From Pandoraea aquatica (GTDB taxonomy: Bacteria > Pseudomonadota > Gammaproteobacteria > Burkholderiales > Burkholderiaceae), in the NCBI RefSeq assembly GCF_902459565.1, contig NZ_CABPSN010000002.1, positions 310,001 to 374,000 of the forward strand: 64,000 nucleotides of DNA, given 5' to 3'. The notes below the pieces were generated by a model. That model was not told where the DNA came from and ran no database searches. It saw only the letters and a program-made list of their open reading frames with translations. Shown here in pieces: positions 46,843 to 56,312 of this stretch (positions are counted from its first letter, which is position 1; every line of letters starts with the position of its first letter). The position numbers and the translations under genes were made by a program.

Positions 46843-46861
46843 GAGAAATCTCCCGACCCGA

Positions 46862-46890
46862 TTGACTCGCCCCCTTCCTGACGATTAATT
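46862..46890 (+). promoter_or_regulatory. Candidate promoter of the second toxin-antitoxin pair
   Basis: TTGACT (46862-46867), 17-bp spacer, TTAATT (46885-46890). The -35 box is close to consensus and the -10 box is poor. Confidence 0.35.
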
Positions 46891-46942
46891 TGGCAACACT
46901 CGCGTGAGTGGCCCCCCGCCCAAATCCTAGTCAGGAATCACG

Positions 46943-47332
46943 ATGCAGATTGTTGAACAGCAGTCCTCCGACCGTTTTCCACGCCACCAGTCGGCGTATG
47001 AACCCATCCCAATACCGCCACTCGACATCAGCCCGGAAGAGGAAGCAGAAATTCGCCGCGAAGCGCAGATGTTGTACGAAGCGACGATTCGCGGACTCGC
47101 GGATGTCGCCGCTGGCCGCAAGTTGCCTAGCGAAGTCGTAAAGACCGGATGCTCTATTGATCTAAACCCCGGGTACTTTGAGACGCCACACGATCCCGAT
47201 GAACTCGATGTAGAAGAGTTCTTCGGGGTGCTGATGGGACTGAGGGACATTGAAGCCGGGCGTACCGTGCCGGATGAAATTGTTAGTGCAGAGTTCGAGG
47301 AATACAACCGGAGACTGTTGAGTACGCTGTGA
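46943..47332 (+). CDS. Putative antitoxin with a duplicated motif
   Basis: 129 residues, acidic. It contains two copies of one 18-residue motif: IRGLADVAAGRKLPSEVV (49-66) and LMGLRDIEAGRTVPDEIV (97-114), separated by a Pro/Asp-rich linker. This GL.D..AGR..P motif is typical of the C-terminal toxin-binding arm of ParE/RelE antitoxins. No clear helix-turn-helix or ribbon DNA-binding domain is visible in the N-terminal 45 residues. The gene overlaps the toxin gene by GTGA. Antitoxin role inferred from the partner. Confidence 0.75.
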   Translation: MQIVEQQSSDRFPRHQSAYEPIPIPPLDISPEEEAEIRREAQMLYEATIRGLADVAAGRKLPSEVVKTGCSIDLNPGYFETPHDPDELDVEEFFGVLMGLRDIEAGRTVPDEIVSAEFEEYNRRLLSTL

Positions 47333-47631
47333 CTGTGACGATTCGTTGGTCAGACTATGCGCTGCGAGAACGTCTCATCATCTGGAATCAGTTGTCGAAC
47401 GCCCATCCCCGCGCAGCTTTGAGTCTGAATGTTTGTGTAGAACGCGCCTTGAGAAATCTGCGTACCTTTCCAAGACTGGGGCGCCTCCATAAATCGGACG
47501 ACGCACGAGTGATCGTGCCTCACAAGCGTTACCAAATGATCTACCGGTTGAAGGAGAATGCCATCACCATCATGTCTTTACGAAGCGTGAATCGTCCCTG
47601 GCCTCCCAGGGACTATCCGCTTAACGCTTAA
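47329..47631 (+). CDS. RelE/ParE-family toxin
   Basis: 100 residues from a GTG overlapping the previous stop. ParE/RelE fold pattern: IRWSDYALRERLIIWNQLS, a helix ending in LRTFPRLGRLHKSDDARVIVPHKRYQMIYRLKENAITIMSLRSVNRPWP with the conserved Arg and Tyr positions. Its target (gyrase or mRNA) cannot be told from sequence. Confidence 0.85.
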   Translation: MTVTIRWSDYALRERLIIWNQLSNAHPRAALSLNVCVERALRNLRTFPRLGRLHKSDDARVIVPHKRYQMIYRLKENAITIMSLRSVNRPWPPRDYPLNA

Positions 47632-47639
47632 CGGAAAAT

Positions 47640-47670
47640 GCTGGCGGCGCGAGCATCGCGTCACGCCAGC
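47640..47670. terminator. Hairpin between the toxin gene and ureG
   Basis: Outer stem GCTGGCG / CGCCAGC (47640-47646 with 47664-47670) and inner stem CGCGA / TCGCG around GCA. It lies between convergent genes and covers the last codons of ureG. Confidence 0.6.
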
Positions 47671-48299
47671 ATCCCGCGCGCTTCGATGAAGCTGATGATT
47701 TCCTGAAGGCCCTTGCCCTCTTTCATGTTGCCCATCACGAACGGACGCATGCCGCGCATCTTCTGGGTGTCGGAGCGCATGATGTCGAGCGACGCGCCGA
47801 CGTATGGTGCAAGGTCGGTCTTGTTGATCACCAGCAGGTCGGACTTCGTGATGCCCGGGCCGCCTTTGCGAGGGATCTTCTCGCCGCCAGCGACGTCGAT
47901 CACGTAAATCGTCAGGTCCGACAACTCGGGACTGAACGTCGCGGCAAGGTTGTCGCCGCCGGACTCGATGATCACGACGTCCGCATCGGGGAAGCGATCC
48001 AGCATGCGCTCGACGGCCTCGAGGTTGATCGAGGCGTCCTCGCGAATGGCGGTGTGCGGACAACCACCGGTCTCCACACCGAGAATCCGTTCCGGCTCCA
48101 GCGCGCCGGCGACCGTCAGCAGACGTTGATCTTCCTTCGTGTAGATGTCGTTCGTGATGACGACGAGGTCGTAGCGATCGCGCATCGCTTTACAGAGCAT
48201 CTCGGTCAACGTGGTCTTGCCGGAGCCGACCGGGCCTCCGATGCCGACACGCAGCGGCGGATTCTTCTTGGTGCGACGGGCATTGGCGGATGTCGTCAT
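47661..48299 (-). CDS. ureG: Urease accessory GTPase UreG
   Basis: 212 residues. P-loop [13 protein letters not shown] near residue 18, the metal-binding Cys-Pro-His motif in [15 protein letters not shown], and guanine-specificity segment [16 protein letters not shown]. UreG supplies energy for nickel insertion into urease. The start is the ATG at 48299 (MTTSANARR); longer frames lack similarity. Last gene of the urease operon. Confidence 0.95.
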   Translation of the reverse strand: MTTSANARRTKKNPPLRVGIGGPVGSGKTTLTEMLCKAMRDRYDLVVITNDIYTKEDQRLLTVAGALEPERILGVETGGCPHTAIREDASINLEAVERMLDRFPDADVVIIESGGDNLAATFSPELSDLTIYVIDVAGGEKIPRKGGPGITKSDLLVINKTDLAPYVGASLDIMRSDTQKMRGMRPFVMGNMKEGKGLQEIISFIEARGMLA

Positions 48300-48372
48300 G
48301 GCGAATGTCGTGGTGGCGGTGAGTGAAAGTTGGCGCAGGAACTGACGAATAGGGCGACGCGAAACTCGCGTC

Positions 48373-49098
48373 TTACGAACGGAACAACCGTGAGTACTGT
48401 GTTTCGTGGCGTGACGCCAGAATGGCGAGCGCCGGGGAAAACGTATTGATCTGATCGTCCGGCAGCGACGCGGCGCGATGGGCGGCGTCGACCACGCGCG
48501 GACGCAATGCAACGATGACGCGCTGTGCCGCCAGTTGCCCGAGCGGCACGGCTTTGAGTGCGCCGGCGACCTGATTCTCCAGCCAACTGAACGCGTAAGC
48601 GACGAGCGTATCCGGCAACGGCGCGCCATGCGTCAGTGCAGCGAAGGCGAAGGCCGTCGGCAGGGCAATCGGTTTGAGCGACGACAGATGCGCACGCTGT
48701 TCGGCATCGCCCCATTCGAGCGACACCGCGAGTTGGGTGAGCGACCAGCCCATCTGTTCGGTTTCGGCGCGCAGTTCCGCGGTCTCACGTGTGGCGAGCA
48801 GCCAGTCGTTGACCTGGCGTAACGCCGCGACGTCGCGCGCCTGCCAGTGACGCCATTGGCGCGCGAGCAAGGCCATTTCGCCTGTCGTGAAGACGCCGTC
48901 GAGCTGGCTGGCGATCCAGCGCTCGGCGCTGGGGGCGTCGTGGATGATGCCGTGCTCGACCGCTGCTTCGAGGCCCTGGGAATAGCTGAAGGCACCGATA
49001 GGCAGCGCAGGCGAGGCGAGGTGAAGCAGCGCCGCAAGTGATTGCAGCGACGCTGCCGCGACCGGCTCAGTGAGAGGGCTGGGCAGGCTTGCCGTCAT
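48373..49098 (-). CDS. ureF: Urease accessory protein UreF
   Basis: 241 residues, all-helical UreF family. Marks: [31 protein letters not shown], then [16 protein letters not shown] and the C-terminal [21 protein letters not shown]. It docks UreG to the urease complex. Its start lies inside the end of ureE (32-bp overlap), implying coupled translation. Confidence 0.92.
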   Translation of the reverse strand: MTASLPSPLTEPVAAASLQSLAALLHLASPALPIGAFSYSQGLEAAVEHGIIHDAPSAERWIASQLDGVFTTGEMALLARQWRHWQARDVAALRQVNDWLLATRETAELRAETEQMGWSLTQLAVSLEWGDAEQRAHLSSLKPIALPTAFAFAALTHGAPLPDTLVAYAFSWLENQVAGALKAVPLGQLAAQRVIVALRPRVVDAAHRAASLPDDQINTFSPALAILASRHETQYSRLFRS

Positions 49099-49963
49099 CG
49101 CTTGGGCTCACTGTCGGAGATTCGCCGCCTGCAACGGTTGCGTGATCGTGACCACAGTCCGGGCCATGTTCATGACGATCGTCGTGCGCGTGATCATGAT
49201 CGTGGGAATGCGCGTGATCATGATCGCAGTCAGGCCCATGCACGTGTCCGTGATCGTGGCCGTGCGCATGCGAGTGATCGTGACCGCAGCCCGGGCCATG
49301 CACATGATTGTGGTCGTGACTATGCGAGTGATCATGACCGCAGCCCGGACCGTGAACGTGCCCGTGCTCATGTCCGTGATCATGGTCATGACCGTGATGC
49401 TCGTGAAACACCCGCTGCGCGAGTTCGAAGTCTTCGGCGTAGGTCGCGTCGTGACCGTGCTTGTGCCCGCCACCGTAAGCACCGGCTTCCGGCTCGAAGG
49501 GCATCAGTGCTTCGGCGACATCGACATCGAGCCGCAGCAGCATGTCGCGCAAGACCGGGTCATATTCAAGCTTGAGGTACCCGTCGCCCACTTCCACCGG
49601 GGTATGACGATTGCCCAGGTGATACGCGGCGCGGGTGAGCGCGAGGGCCGTCGGCGCGCTGACGAGCAACACCGTCTCCGCCGCCGCTTCCACGCGGATG
49701 AATCCGCCGTCGTCCGCGACGAGCACATCGCCTCCGCGCAGCACGGTGCCGCGCGGCAGGAACAGCGCGACCTCTTCCCCCGTCTCCAGCGTCGCGCGAA
49801 GACGACTCTTGCTGCGCGCGTCGAACGGCAGCACGAGTGCCGGGGCGCGGCGCGCGAGCGGGGCGGCGATGCGTCCCGCTTCGAAGCGCTTCTCGACGCG
49901 ACGCAAAGCCGCAGTCGACGACAGGGGGTTCTCAGCAGCGGACGATTCGGAATCTTGCGACAT
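49067..49963 (-). CDS. ureE: Urease nickel chaperone UreE with a very long His-rich tail
   Basis: 298 residues, against roughly 150-200 usual. The N-terminal two domains are standard ([67 protein letters not shown]). From about residue 165 the chain becomes a His/Asp/Gly-rich tail with about 36 His and repeated blocks of the type [13 protein letters not shown], each with a Cys. This tail should bind many nickel ions and may act as a metal store. The DNA under it (49130-49420) is a degenerate tandem repeat. It overlaps ureF and lies 12 bp after ureC. Confidence 0.94.
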   Translation of the reverse strand: MSQDSESSAAENPLSSTAALRRVEKRFEAGRIAAPLARRAPALVLPFDARSKSRLRATLETGEEVALFLPRGTVLRGGDVLVADDGGFIRVEAAAETVLLVSAPTALALTRAAYHLGNRHTPVEVGDGYLKLEYDPVLRDMLLRLDVDVAEALMPFEPEAGAYGGGHKHGHDATYAEDFELAQRVFHEHHGHDHDHGHEHGHVHGPGCGHDHSHSHDHNHVHGPGCGHDHSHAHGHDHGHVHGPDCDHDHAHSHDHDHAHDDRHEHGPDCGHDHATVAGGESPTVSPSDDGKPAQPSH

Positions 49964-49975
49964 GGCTCGGCGAAA

Positions 49976-51676
49976 TCAGAAAAGAAAGTAGCGTTGGGCC
50001 ATGGGCAACACGGTGGCGGGCTCGCACGTCAGCAATTGCCCGTCCGCGATGACCTGATAGGTCTCGGGATCGACGCTGATGTTCGGCAGCCAGTCGTTAT
50101 TGATCATGTTGGCCTTGGTCACCTGCCGGATATTGCGCACCGGCACGATGCGTTTGGCCAGCCCGAAACGGCCAGCCACGTCGCCATCGTACGCTGCTTG
50201 GGAGACGAACGTCAGCGACGTGCGTGCTAGCGCCCCCGCTCGTGCGCCGAACATCTCGCGGTAATGCACCGGCTGCGGCGTCGGAATCGACGCGTTCGGG
50301 TCGCCCATCAGCGCCGTCGTGATCATGCCGCCCTTGAGAATCAGCGATGGCTTCACGCCGAAGAACGCCGGTTCCCACAACACCAGATCGGCCCACTTTC
50401 CGACTTCGATGGACCCGATTTCATGCGCCATGCCATGCGTGATTGCCGGGTTGATGGTGTACTTCGCGACGTACCGCTTCACGCGGAAGTTGTCCGACGC
50501 CGACGGGTCCGTCCCCAGCGCACCGCGCTGCACCTTCATCTTGTGCGCCGTCTGCCAGGTGCGCATCACCACTTCCCCGACACGCCCCATGGCCTGCGAG
50601 TCCGACGAGATCATCGACAGCGCGCCGAGATCGTGGAGGATGTCCTCGGCCGCAATCGTCTCGCGACGAATGCGCGACTCGGCAAACGCAATGTCCTCCG
50701 CAATCGCCGGGTCGAGGTGATGGCAGACCATCAGCATGTCGAGATGCTCGTCGAGCGTGTTGACGGTGTAAGGCCGCGTCGGATTGGTGGACGACGGCAG
50801 CACATTCGGTTCGCCGCACACCTTCAGAATGTCCGGTGCATGACCGCCGCCCGCGCCCTCGGTGTGATACGTGTGGATCGTGCGGCCCTTGATGGCGGCG
50901 ACTGTCGCTTCGACGAAGCCGCCTTCGTTCAGCGTGTCCGTGTGAATCGCGACTTGGGTGTCGGTGGCGTCGGCCACTGAGAGACACGCGTCGATGGCTG
51001 CGGGCGTCGATCCCCAGTCCTCATGCAGCTTCAGACCGATGGCCCCGGCTTCGATCTGCTCCATCAAGGGCTCGGGTTGACTGACGTTGCCCTTGCCGAG
51101 AAAGCCGAGGTTGATGGGCCAGCCGTCGGCGGCCTGCAACATGCGCTCCATGTGCCATGGCCCCGGCGTACAGGTGGTCGCATTGGTGCCCGTCGCGGGG
51201 CCTGTGCCGCCGCCGAGCAACGTCGTGACACCCGACGACAACGCTTCCTCGATCTGCTGCGGGCAGATGAAGTGAATATGCGAATCGATGCCACCTGCGG
51301 TGACGATCATGCCTTCACCGGCGATGACTTCCGTAGCACCCCCGAGCGGGATCGTCACGCCGGGCTGAATGTCGGGATTTCCGGCCTTGCCGATGCCCCA
51401 GATGCGTCCGTCCTTCAGACCGATGTCCGCTTTGACGATGCCCCAATGGTCGATGATGACGGCGTTGGTAATCACGGTGTCGACCACGTCCGCACGCGTG
51501 CGCTGCGATTGCCCCATGCCATCGCGAATCACCTTGCCGCCGCCGAACTTCACCTCTTCGCCGTAGATCGTGTAGTCGCGTTCGATCTCGACGATGAGTT
51601 CCGTATCGGCCAGACGCAGCCGGTCGCCCGTGGTCGGTCCGAACATTTCCGCGTAGGCGCGGCGAGAGATTTTCAT
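49976..51676 (-). CDS. ureC: Urease alpha subunit UreC
   Basis: 566 residues. The catalytic subunit that hydrolyses urea to ammonia and carbamate. All nickel-site residues are visible: the HIHFICPQQ His pair, the carbamylated Lys in [10 protein letters not shown], His in AIHTDTLNE and in [12 protein letters not shown], the flap His in MVCHHLD and Asp in [13 protein letters not shown]. Nothing suggests inactivation. The start overlaps the ureB stop. Confidence 0.97.
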   Translation of the reverse strand: MKISRRAYAEMFGPTTGDRLRLADTELIVEIERDYTIYGEEVKFGGGKVIRDGMGQSQRTRADVVDTVITNAVIIDHWGIVKADIGLKDGRIWGIGKAGNPDIQPGVTIPLGGATEVIAGEGMIVTAGGIDSHIHFICPQQIEEALSSGVTTLLGGGTGPATGTNATTCTPGPWHMERMLQAADGWPINLGFLGKGNVSQPEPLMEQIEAGAIGLKLHEDWGSTPAAIDACLSVADATDTQVAIHTDTLNEGGFVEATVAAIKGRTIHTYHTEGAGGGHAPDILKVCGEPNVLPSSTNPTRPYTVNTLDEHLDMLMVCHHLDPAIAEDIAFAESRIRRETIAAEDILHDLGALSMISSDSQAMGRVGEVVMRTWQTAHKMKVQRGALGTDPSASDNFRVKRYVAKYTINPAITHGMAHEIGSIEVGKWADLVLWEPAFFGVKPSLILKGGMITTALMGDPNASIPTPQPVHYREMFGARAGALARTSLTFVSQAAYDGDVAGRFGLAKRIVPVRNIRQVTKANMINNDWLPNISVDPETYQVIADGQLLTCEPATVLPMAQRYFLF

Positions 51677-51978
51677 AGCGCCCCCATGACGCGACCCGCG
51701 AAACCATAGACGCGGCGGTCGCCCGCCAGCGCCACGAGTTCTACCGTGCGTTGTTGCCCCGGCTCGAAGCGAACGGCGGTGCCGGCGGCGATGTTCAGCC
51801 GAAAGCCGCGCGCCGCTTCGCGGTCGAATTGCAGGGCATCGTTGACTTCATAGAAGTGGAAGTGCGAGCCGATCTGGATCGGACGGTCGCCGGTGTTGGC
51901 CACGGTCACGCTGACGGTCTCACGCCCCTCGTTGAGCGTGATGTCGCCAGCGGCGGGAAGCAGTTCTCCGGGAATCAT
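51673..51978 (-). CDS. ureB: Urease beta subunit UreB
   Basis: 101 residues. [61 protein letters not shown] and [12 protein letters not shown] are complete family marks. A structural subunit of the urease core. Confidence 0.96.
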   Translation of the reverse strand: MIPGELLPAAGDITLNEGRETVSVTVANTGDRPIQIGSHFHFYEVNDALQFDREAARGFRLNIAAGTAVRFEPGQQRTVELVALAGDRRVYGFAGRVMGAL

Positions 51979-52006
51979 GGGCGTCTCCTGGCGGCAGCAA
52001 CCGGCG

Positions 52007-52678
52007 TCAGGCCGCTGCGGCGAGCAGCGTCACGCCATAAGCCAACACACCCGCGCCCAGCACGCGCGGCACCCACACCGTGCGATGGCGCAGCGCCACA
52101 CCCGCAGCGATGCCAATGCAGTGCAACATGCCGGTCGCGACGAGGAAGCCGGCCATGTAATGCATCGCGCTGGCTTCGGTGGGAAGCTCCGCACCGTGGG
52201 CGAAACCATGGAAGACGGCAAACGTGCCGACGACCGCTGCGCCTGCCCATCCCGGCAGTTGCGCGCGTGTCGCGAGCATCAGCCCGAGAACGAGCAGCGA
52301 GACGGCGATCATCGGCTCGACACCCGGCAGGGAGAACCAATGCATCATGCCGAGCAGGCCGCCAGCGGCCAGCATGGCGACGAAGGCGAGCGGCGCGGCC
52401 CAGACGCGTTTGGACGTCAGCGAACTCCACAACCCCACGACGATCATCGCGCAGAGGTGGTCCGCGCCGGTCAGCGGGTGCAGGAAGCCGGCGGCGAAGC
52501 TGCTCACGGCGTCATGGCCCGGATGACCCGGGTGGGCCAGCGCGACACCCGATGTGGCAAGCAGCGCAAGGCCCGTGGCCACGCGAGCCATAGGGTGGCG
52601 AAGACGACCTGCGCCGGTTGAGCGGGCGGAGGCGGGGAGCGCAATGTGCGCGTCAGACGTGTTTTCGAGGCGGGCCAT
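52007..52678 (-). CDS. ureJ: HupE/UreJ-family nickel or cobalt permease
   Basis: 223 residues. After a N-terminal tail of about 30 residues comes a signal-like helix ending in GVALA, then [28 protein letters not shown] and [11 protein letters not shown], the metal-binding motifs of HupE/UreJ. Six to seven membrane segments. It probably brings nickel in for urease. The ATG at 52678 is favoured by AAGGA eight bases upstream; ATGs at 52687 and 52591 are alternatives. Confidence 0.88.
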   Translation of the reverse strand: MARLENTSDAHIALPASARSTGAGRLRHPMARVATGLALLATSGVALAHPGHPGHDAVSSFAAGFLHPLTGADHLCAMIVVGLWSSLTSKRVWAAPLAFVAMLAAGGLLGMMHWFSLPGVEPMIAVSLLVLGLMLATRAQLPGWAGAAVVGTFAVFHGFAHGAELPTEASAMHYMAGFLVATGMLHCIGIAAGVALRHRTVWVPRVLGAGVLAYGVTLLAAAA

Positions 52679-52765
52679 GGGGGGCATCCTTAAAGTGCAG
52701 CGAAATGTTGTTGTCTATGGTTATCGATGACAGGCGATGCGATACACGTGCACCGTCAAGTCAGG

Positions 52766-53068
52766 TCACGGAATCGGGTGATGCACGGTGACGAGCTTGG
52801 TGCCGTCGGGAAAGGTGGCTTCGACCTGAATGTCGGGAATCATCTCGGGCACGCCTTCCATGACGTCGTCGCGCGTGAGCAATGTGGTGCCGTAGTGCAT
52901 GAGGTCGGCGACGGTGCGTCCGTCGCGCGCGCCTTCCATCAGCGCGGCGCTGATGAAGGCCACGGCTTCGGGGTAGTTCAGCTTCAGGCCGCGAGCGCGT
53001 CGGCGCTCGGCCAGCAGGGCGGCGGTGAAGATGAGCAGCTTGTCTTTTTCGCGGGGAGTGAGCTTCAT
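52766..53068 (-). CDS. ureA: Urease gamma subunit UreA
   Basis: 100 residues, family length. [53 protein letters not shown] and VPDIQ-type [24 protein letters not shown] are all present. It lies 46 bp after the amino-acid ABC ATPase gene with no terminator between, so it is likely in that operon. Confidence 0.96.
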   Translation of the reverse strand: MKLTPREKDKLLIFTAALLAERRRARGLKLNYPEAVAFISAALMEGARDGRTVADLMHYGTTLLTRDDVMEGVPEMIPDIQVEATFPDGTKLVTVHHPIP

Positions 53069-53114
53069 CGTGACGAGTGAATTTCGGTGCGAAGGGTGAG
53101 CAAAGGGTTGAATG

Positions 53115-53837
53115 TCATTGCGCGATGAACCGCTGCAATTCCGGCGTTGCAGGCTGTGTGAAGAGCTGTTCCGGATCGCCGGACTCCCAGATCTTCCCCT
53201 GATGCATGAACACCACGCGGTCCGATACGTGGCGGGCAAAGCGCATCTCGTGCGTGACGAGAATCAGCGTCATGCCTTCGGCGGCGAGGTCTTCCAGCAC
53301 CTTGAGCACTTCCGCGACGAGTTCGGGATCGAGCGCCGAGGTGATCTCGTCGCACAGTAGCACCGAAGGATGCATCGCAAGTGAACGGGCAATCGCCACG
53401 CGCTGTTGCTGGCCGCCCGAGAGTTGCGACGGGTAGCTGTCGAACTTGTCGGCCAGCCCCACTTTGGCCAGCATCGTGCGGGCGACTTCGCGGGCGTCGT
53501 GCTTCGCGGTCTTCTTGACGACCTTCTGCGCGAGCATCACGTTCTCGCCCGCCGTCAGATGCGGAAACAGGTTGTACTGCTGGAACACCATGCCGACCTT
53601 CAGACGCAGCGCGCGAAGATCGGTGTCGCGTGCGCCGACCAGCACGCCGTCCACGTCCACGCTGCCCGCATCGAACCGCTCCAGACCGTTGAGTGTGCGT
53701 AGCAGCGTGCTTTTTCCCGAGCCACTCTTACCGATGATCGAAACGACCTGACCGCGTTCGACTTCCATGTCGATGCCTCGCAGCACGGGGTTTTCGCCGA
53801 AGCGCTTTTGCATGCCCCGGACCTTAATTAGCGACAT
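53115..53837 (-). CDS. Polar amino-acid ABC transporter ATPase (GlnQ/HisP type)
   Basis: 240 residues. Walker [32 protein letters not shown], signature [16 protein letters not shown], Walker [17 protein letters not shown], and [22 protein letters not shown] are typical of PAAT-family ATPases. Two permeases precede it with overlaps, but no binding-protein gene is near. It sits between ureD and ureA. Confidence 0.92.
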   Translation of the reverse strand: MSLIKVRGMQKRFGENPVLRGIDMEVERGQVVSIIGKSGSGKSTLLRTLNGLERFDAGSVDVDGVLVGARDTDLRALRLKVGMVFQQYNLFPHLTAGENVMLAQKVVKKTAKHDAREVARTMLAKVGLADKFDSYPSQLSGGQQQRVAIARSLAMHPSVLLCDEITSALDPELVAEVLKVLEDLAAEGMTLILVTHEMRFARHVSDRVVFMHQGKIWESGDPEQLFTQPATPELQRFIAQ

Positions 53838-54474
53838 GGAGTTTCCTTTCGAGATGACGCGCCCACAGCGACAGCGGATAGCAGGCAGCGAAGTAGAGCA
53901 GCGCGACGAGGCCGTACACGGTGAATGGCTGGAACGTCGCATTGGTAAGCATGGTGCCGGTCTTGGTGAGTTCGTCGAAGCCGATGATCGACGCGAGCGC
54001 CGTGCTCTTGACGACCTGCACCGAGAAGCCGACCGTCGGCGCAATCGCGATGCGCAGCGCCTGCGGCAGGATCACGTGACGCAACTGTTCACTGTGACGC
54101 ATCGCCAGACTGGACGACGCTTCCCACTGACCGTGCGGGATGGCGTCGACACAACCGCGCCATATTTCCGTCAGGTACGCGCTCGTGTAGAGCGTGAGAC
54201 ACACTGCCGCCGCCACCCACGGCGACACTTCCAGCCCGAGCAACGGCAGGCCGAAGAACACCAGAAAGAGCTGCATGAGCAGCGGCGTGCCCTGGAACAC
54301 TTCGATGTAAAGCGCCACGGCGCGCGCAGCCCATTGCACACGTCCGACGCGAATCACCAGCAGCAACAGCGCGACCAGTCCCCCGCACACGAAGGCGATG
54401 GCGGAGAGCGCGAGCGTCCAGCGTCCGGCGAGGATCAGACCGCGCAGCATGTCCGCTATCGAAAACTCGATCAT
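53824..54474 (-). CDS. Polar amino-acid ABC transporter permease
   Basis: 216 residues, five membrane segments. VALYIEVFQGTPLLMQLFLVFFGLPLLGL and AYLTEIWRGCVDAIPHGQWEASSSLAMRHSEQLRHVILPQALRIAIAP are PAAT permease motifs. Overlaps both neighbours (14 bp with the ATPase gene, 4 bp with the other permease). Confidence 0.92.
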   Translation of the reverse strand: MIEFSIADMLRGLILAGRWTLALSAIAFVCGGLVALLLLVIRVGRVQWAARAVALYIEVFQGTPLLMQLFLVFFGLPLLGLEVSPWVAAAVCLTLYTSAYLTEIWRGCVDAIPHGQWEASSSLAMRHSEQLRHVILPQALRIAIAPTVGFSVQVVKSTALASIIGFDELTKTGTMLTNATFQPFTVYGLVALLYFAACYPLSLWARHLERKLHVAN

Positions 54475-55151
54475 CGCGCGCCTCCCTTCACCATGCCGCG
54501 AAACAGTCGGCGAGCGGCGCGCATCAGCACACGACGAAGCGCGATGGCGAGCACCAGATAGAGCGCGGTGACGATCAGGTAACTCTCGAAGGCGCGGAAC
54601 GTGCGCGACTGGACGAAGTTGGCCGCATACGACAGATCGGGGACGGAGATTTGCGAGACGACGGCCGAGCCGAGCATCACGATGACGATCTGGCTGGCGA
54701 GCGCGGGGAACACCTTGGCGAATGCTTGCGGCAGGATCACATGACGCAGGATCTGCCCACGCGTCATGGCGAGCGAGAGGCCGGCTTCGGAAAGCCCACG
54801 CGGCACGGCGCGCATGCCGGCGCGAATGATCTCGGTCGCGTATGCGCCGAGGTTCAGGCTCATGGCGATGATGGCAGCGCTCGTCTCGTCGATATGAATG
54901 CCGATGCTGGGCAGCCCGAAGAAGATGAAGAACAGCTGAACGATGAACGGCGTGTTGCGGAACAGCTCGACGTAGAGTCCGGCGAAGAACTTGAACCCGT
55001 TCGAGCCTTCCTCGCGCGCAGCAGCGCACAGCGCACCGATGACTACGCCGATGACCGTGGAGACGGCCGTGAGCGCAATCGTCAGCGCGGCACCGCGCAC
55101 GAACAGCGCGAAGTACTGCCGCAGGTCGGCGAAATCAAGGACGTAGTGCAT
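54471..55151 (-). CDS. Polar amino-acid ABC transporter permease
   Basis: 226 residues. LYVELFRNTPFIVQLFFIFFGLPSIGI and AYATEIIRAGMRAVPRGLSEAGLSLAMTRGQILRHVILPQAF match the same family, so the two permeases form a heterodimer. It is the first gene of the second nitrogen operon; the sigma-54 promoter and shared 18-bp element lie just upstream. The start at 55151 (MHYVLDFADL) fits the family; the longer frame to 55367 does not. Confidence 0.92.
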   Translation of the reverse strand: MHYVLDFADLRQYFALFVRGAALTIALTAVSTVIGVVIGALCAAAREEGSNGFKFFAGLYVELFRNTPFIVQLFFIFFGLPSIGIHIDETSAAIIAMSLNLGAYATEIIRAGMRAVPRGLSEAGLSLAMTRGQILRHVILPQAFAKVFPALASQIVIVMLGSAVVSQISVPDLSYAANFVQSRTFRAFESYLIVTALYLVLAIALRRVLMRAARRLFRGMVKGGAR

Positions 55152-55194
55152 TAGGCGGCATGAGGTGAAGGGGGAATGCAAAAGATCGACGCGT

Positions 55195-55212
55195 CTGGTC
55201 AGACCGGTCGAT
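55195..55212 (-). promoter_or_regulatory. 18-bp element shared with the urtA leader
   Basis: Minus strand ATCGACCGGTCTGACCAG, 17 of 18 bases identical to 62042-62059. It lies between the predicted sigma-54 start site and the first permease codon. It includes a TGGTCAGACC dyad that resembles GntR/FadR-type operators. Confidence 0.65.
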
Positions 55213-55223
55213 ACAGTGAGGTA

Positions 55224-55238
55224 GCAGGATTCGTGCCT
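55224..55238 (-). promoter_or_regulatory. Sigma-54 promoter match before the amino-acid ABC/urease operon
   Basis: Minus strand AGGCAC-GAATC-CTGC against consensus TGGCAC-N5-TTGC: 8 of 10 positions, with the essential GG and GC elements at the correct spacing. The start site would be near 55212. Confidence 0.65.
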
Positions 55239-55336
55239 GACGCTGTCGCGTGGTGCGCAGGTTTGTGGGAAGTCGCGGCGGGGTCCGTCGGTCAACGACG
55301 TGCGCGATGTGCGGAACGCTTGATGCGTTCGAGGCG

Positions 55337-55405
55337 TGCCCGATATTGGTGCGAAATGGGGCGACATCGGCGGTACGACGCCGATGTTGTCACTGTAATG
55401 GTGCG
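55337..55405 (-). promoter_or_regulatory. Two NtrC-like boxes upstream of the sigma-54 promoter
   Basis: TGCCCGATATTGGTGCG (55337-55353) matches 14 of 17, and GTCACTGTAATGGTGCG (55389-55405) 13 of 17, of the NtrC consensus TGCACYAWWWTGGTGCA. They lie about 125 to 190 bp upstream of the predicted start site, a normal enhancer distance. Confidence 0.5.
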
Positions 55406-55469
55406 TTGGAGGATGGCTGCGCCGTCGGCATTACCCGGCATCGGCAGCGTGCGGTTGTCGCCAACGACT

Positions 55470-56312
55470 TCACGTCGCCCAGATCCGCAGCGGTTCCGCC
55501 GGTGCACCATGCACGATAGGACGCAGCTTGAGCCAATGCGCGATCAGCAGTTGGCGCACCGTTTCCATCTCACGGCCGAGCACGCGCAAGACGAGGACAT
55601 TGCCGGGCAGGCACGTGATGCCCGCACGGATATCCTCGCTGAATGGCAGTTCCTCGGCCAATGTCTCGGCCAGCTCGCGCGTACACGCCGGGCCGACCGC
55701 CCAGAGCGCGGCGAAGACGGGGAAGCTCGCGAGGCCGGTCGCGCCGGTGCGCTGTGCATCCTCCGCGCCGAGCACTGCCTGCTCAGCCCACAGCAGACGA
55801 TCCTGCGCGTCGCGCAGTGCGAAGTTCGAGCGCCAGTGGCCTTGTGTCCACTGCTCACCTGCCGCCTGACGGCCGAGCAGCGTCGCGTCCCAGCCGATGA
55901 CGGTCGCGTTCTCGCCGAGCCGCACAGTCACGCGCTGACGCGCATCCGCATGCTCGAATACGATGTTCTCCAGCGGCAACCAGTCGAGCTTTGCGCCGTC
56001 GTGCACCGTCAGCGTAATGTCCTGCGTGCCGAAGCGGCCCTGCGACTTGTACCACTTGGTTGCGCCGGGCGTCGTCAGCACGGCGTGGCTGTCGTGGCCG
56101 ACGTCGATATCGATGGACAACGCGTCGCCCCCCGCGATGCCGCCGGGCGGATGCACGACGACCGCATGACAGATGCCGGGGCCTTCCGGATGCAACGACT
56201 TCTGCACCACGAGCGGCCCCTGATGACGGCGCGTCGCGAGCACCGTGCGGGCGTCATGGCGCTCGAAGCCGAGCGTCAGCTCGGCGTGCCAGCCGGTTGT
56301 CGCCGACGCCAT
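55470..56312 (-). CDS. ureD: Urease accessory protein UreD
   Basis: 280 residues. Marks: GFERHDARTVLATRRHQGPLVVQKSLHPEGPGICHAVVVHPPGGIAGGDALSIDIDV and TTPGATKWYKS, a UreD signature. UreD binds apo-urease and scaffolds UreF and UreG. The ATG at 56312 overlaps the urtE stop (TGATG); a GTG at 56315 is an alternative. It is the last gene of the urt operon, separated from ureA by the amino-acid ABC genes. Confidence 0.94.
   Translation of the reverse strand: MASATTGWHAELTLGFERHDARTVLATRRHQGPLVVQKSLHPEGPGICHAVVVHPPGGIAGGDALSIDIDVGHDSHAVLTTPGATKWYKSQGRFGTQDITLTVHDGAKLDWLPLENIVFEHADARQRVTVRLGENATVIGWDATLLGRQAAGEQWTQGHWRSNFALRDAQDRLLWAEQAVLGAEDAQRTGATGLASFPVFAALWAVGPACTRELAETLAEELPFSEDIRAGITCLPGNVLVLRVLGREMETVRQLLIAHWLKLRPIVHGAPAEPLRIWAT

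Larger units (their letters stand above)
55152..55469. other. Regulatory region between ureD and the amino-acid ABC genes
   Basis: 318 bp with no gene. It holds, reading on the minus strand toward the permease gene, NtrC-like boxes, a sigma-54 promoter match and the 18-bp element shared with the urtA leader (listed separately). Confidence 0.7.

Noticed and set aside
49130-49420. Repeated units that could suggest a CRISPR array
   Set aside because: The repeats are degenerate, contiguous and in frame with the His-rich UreE tail; there are no unique spacers and no cas genes.
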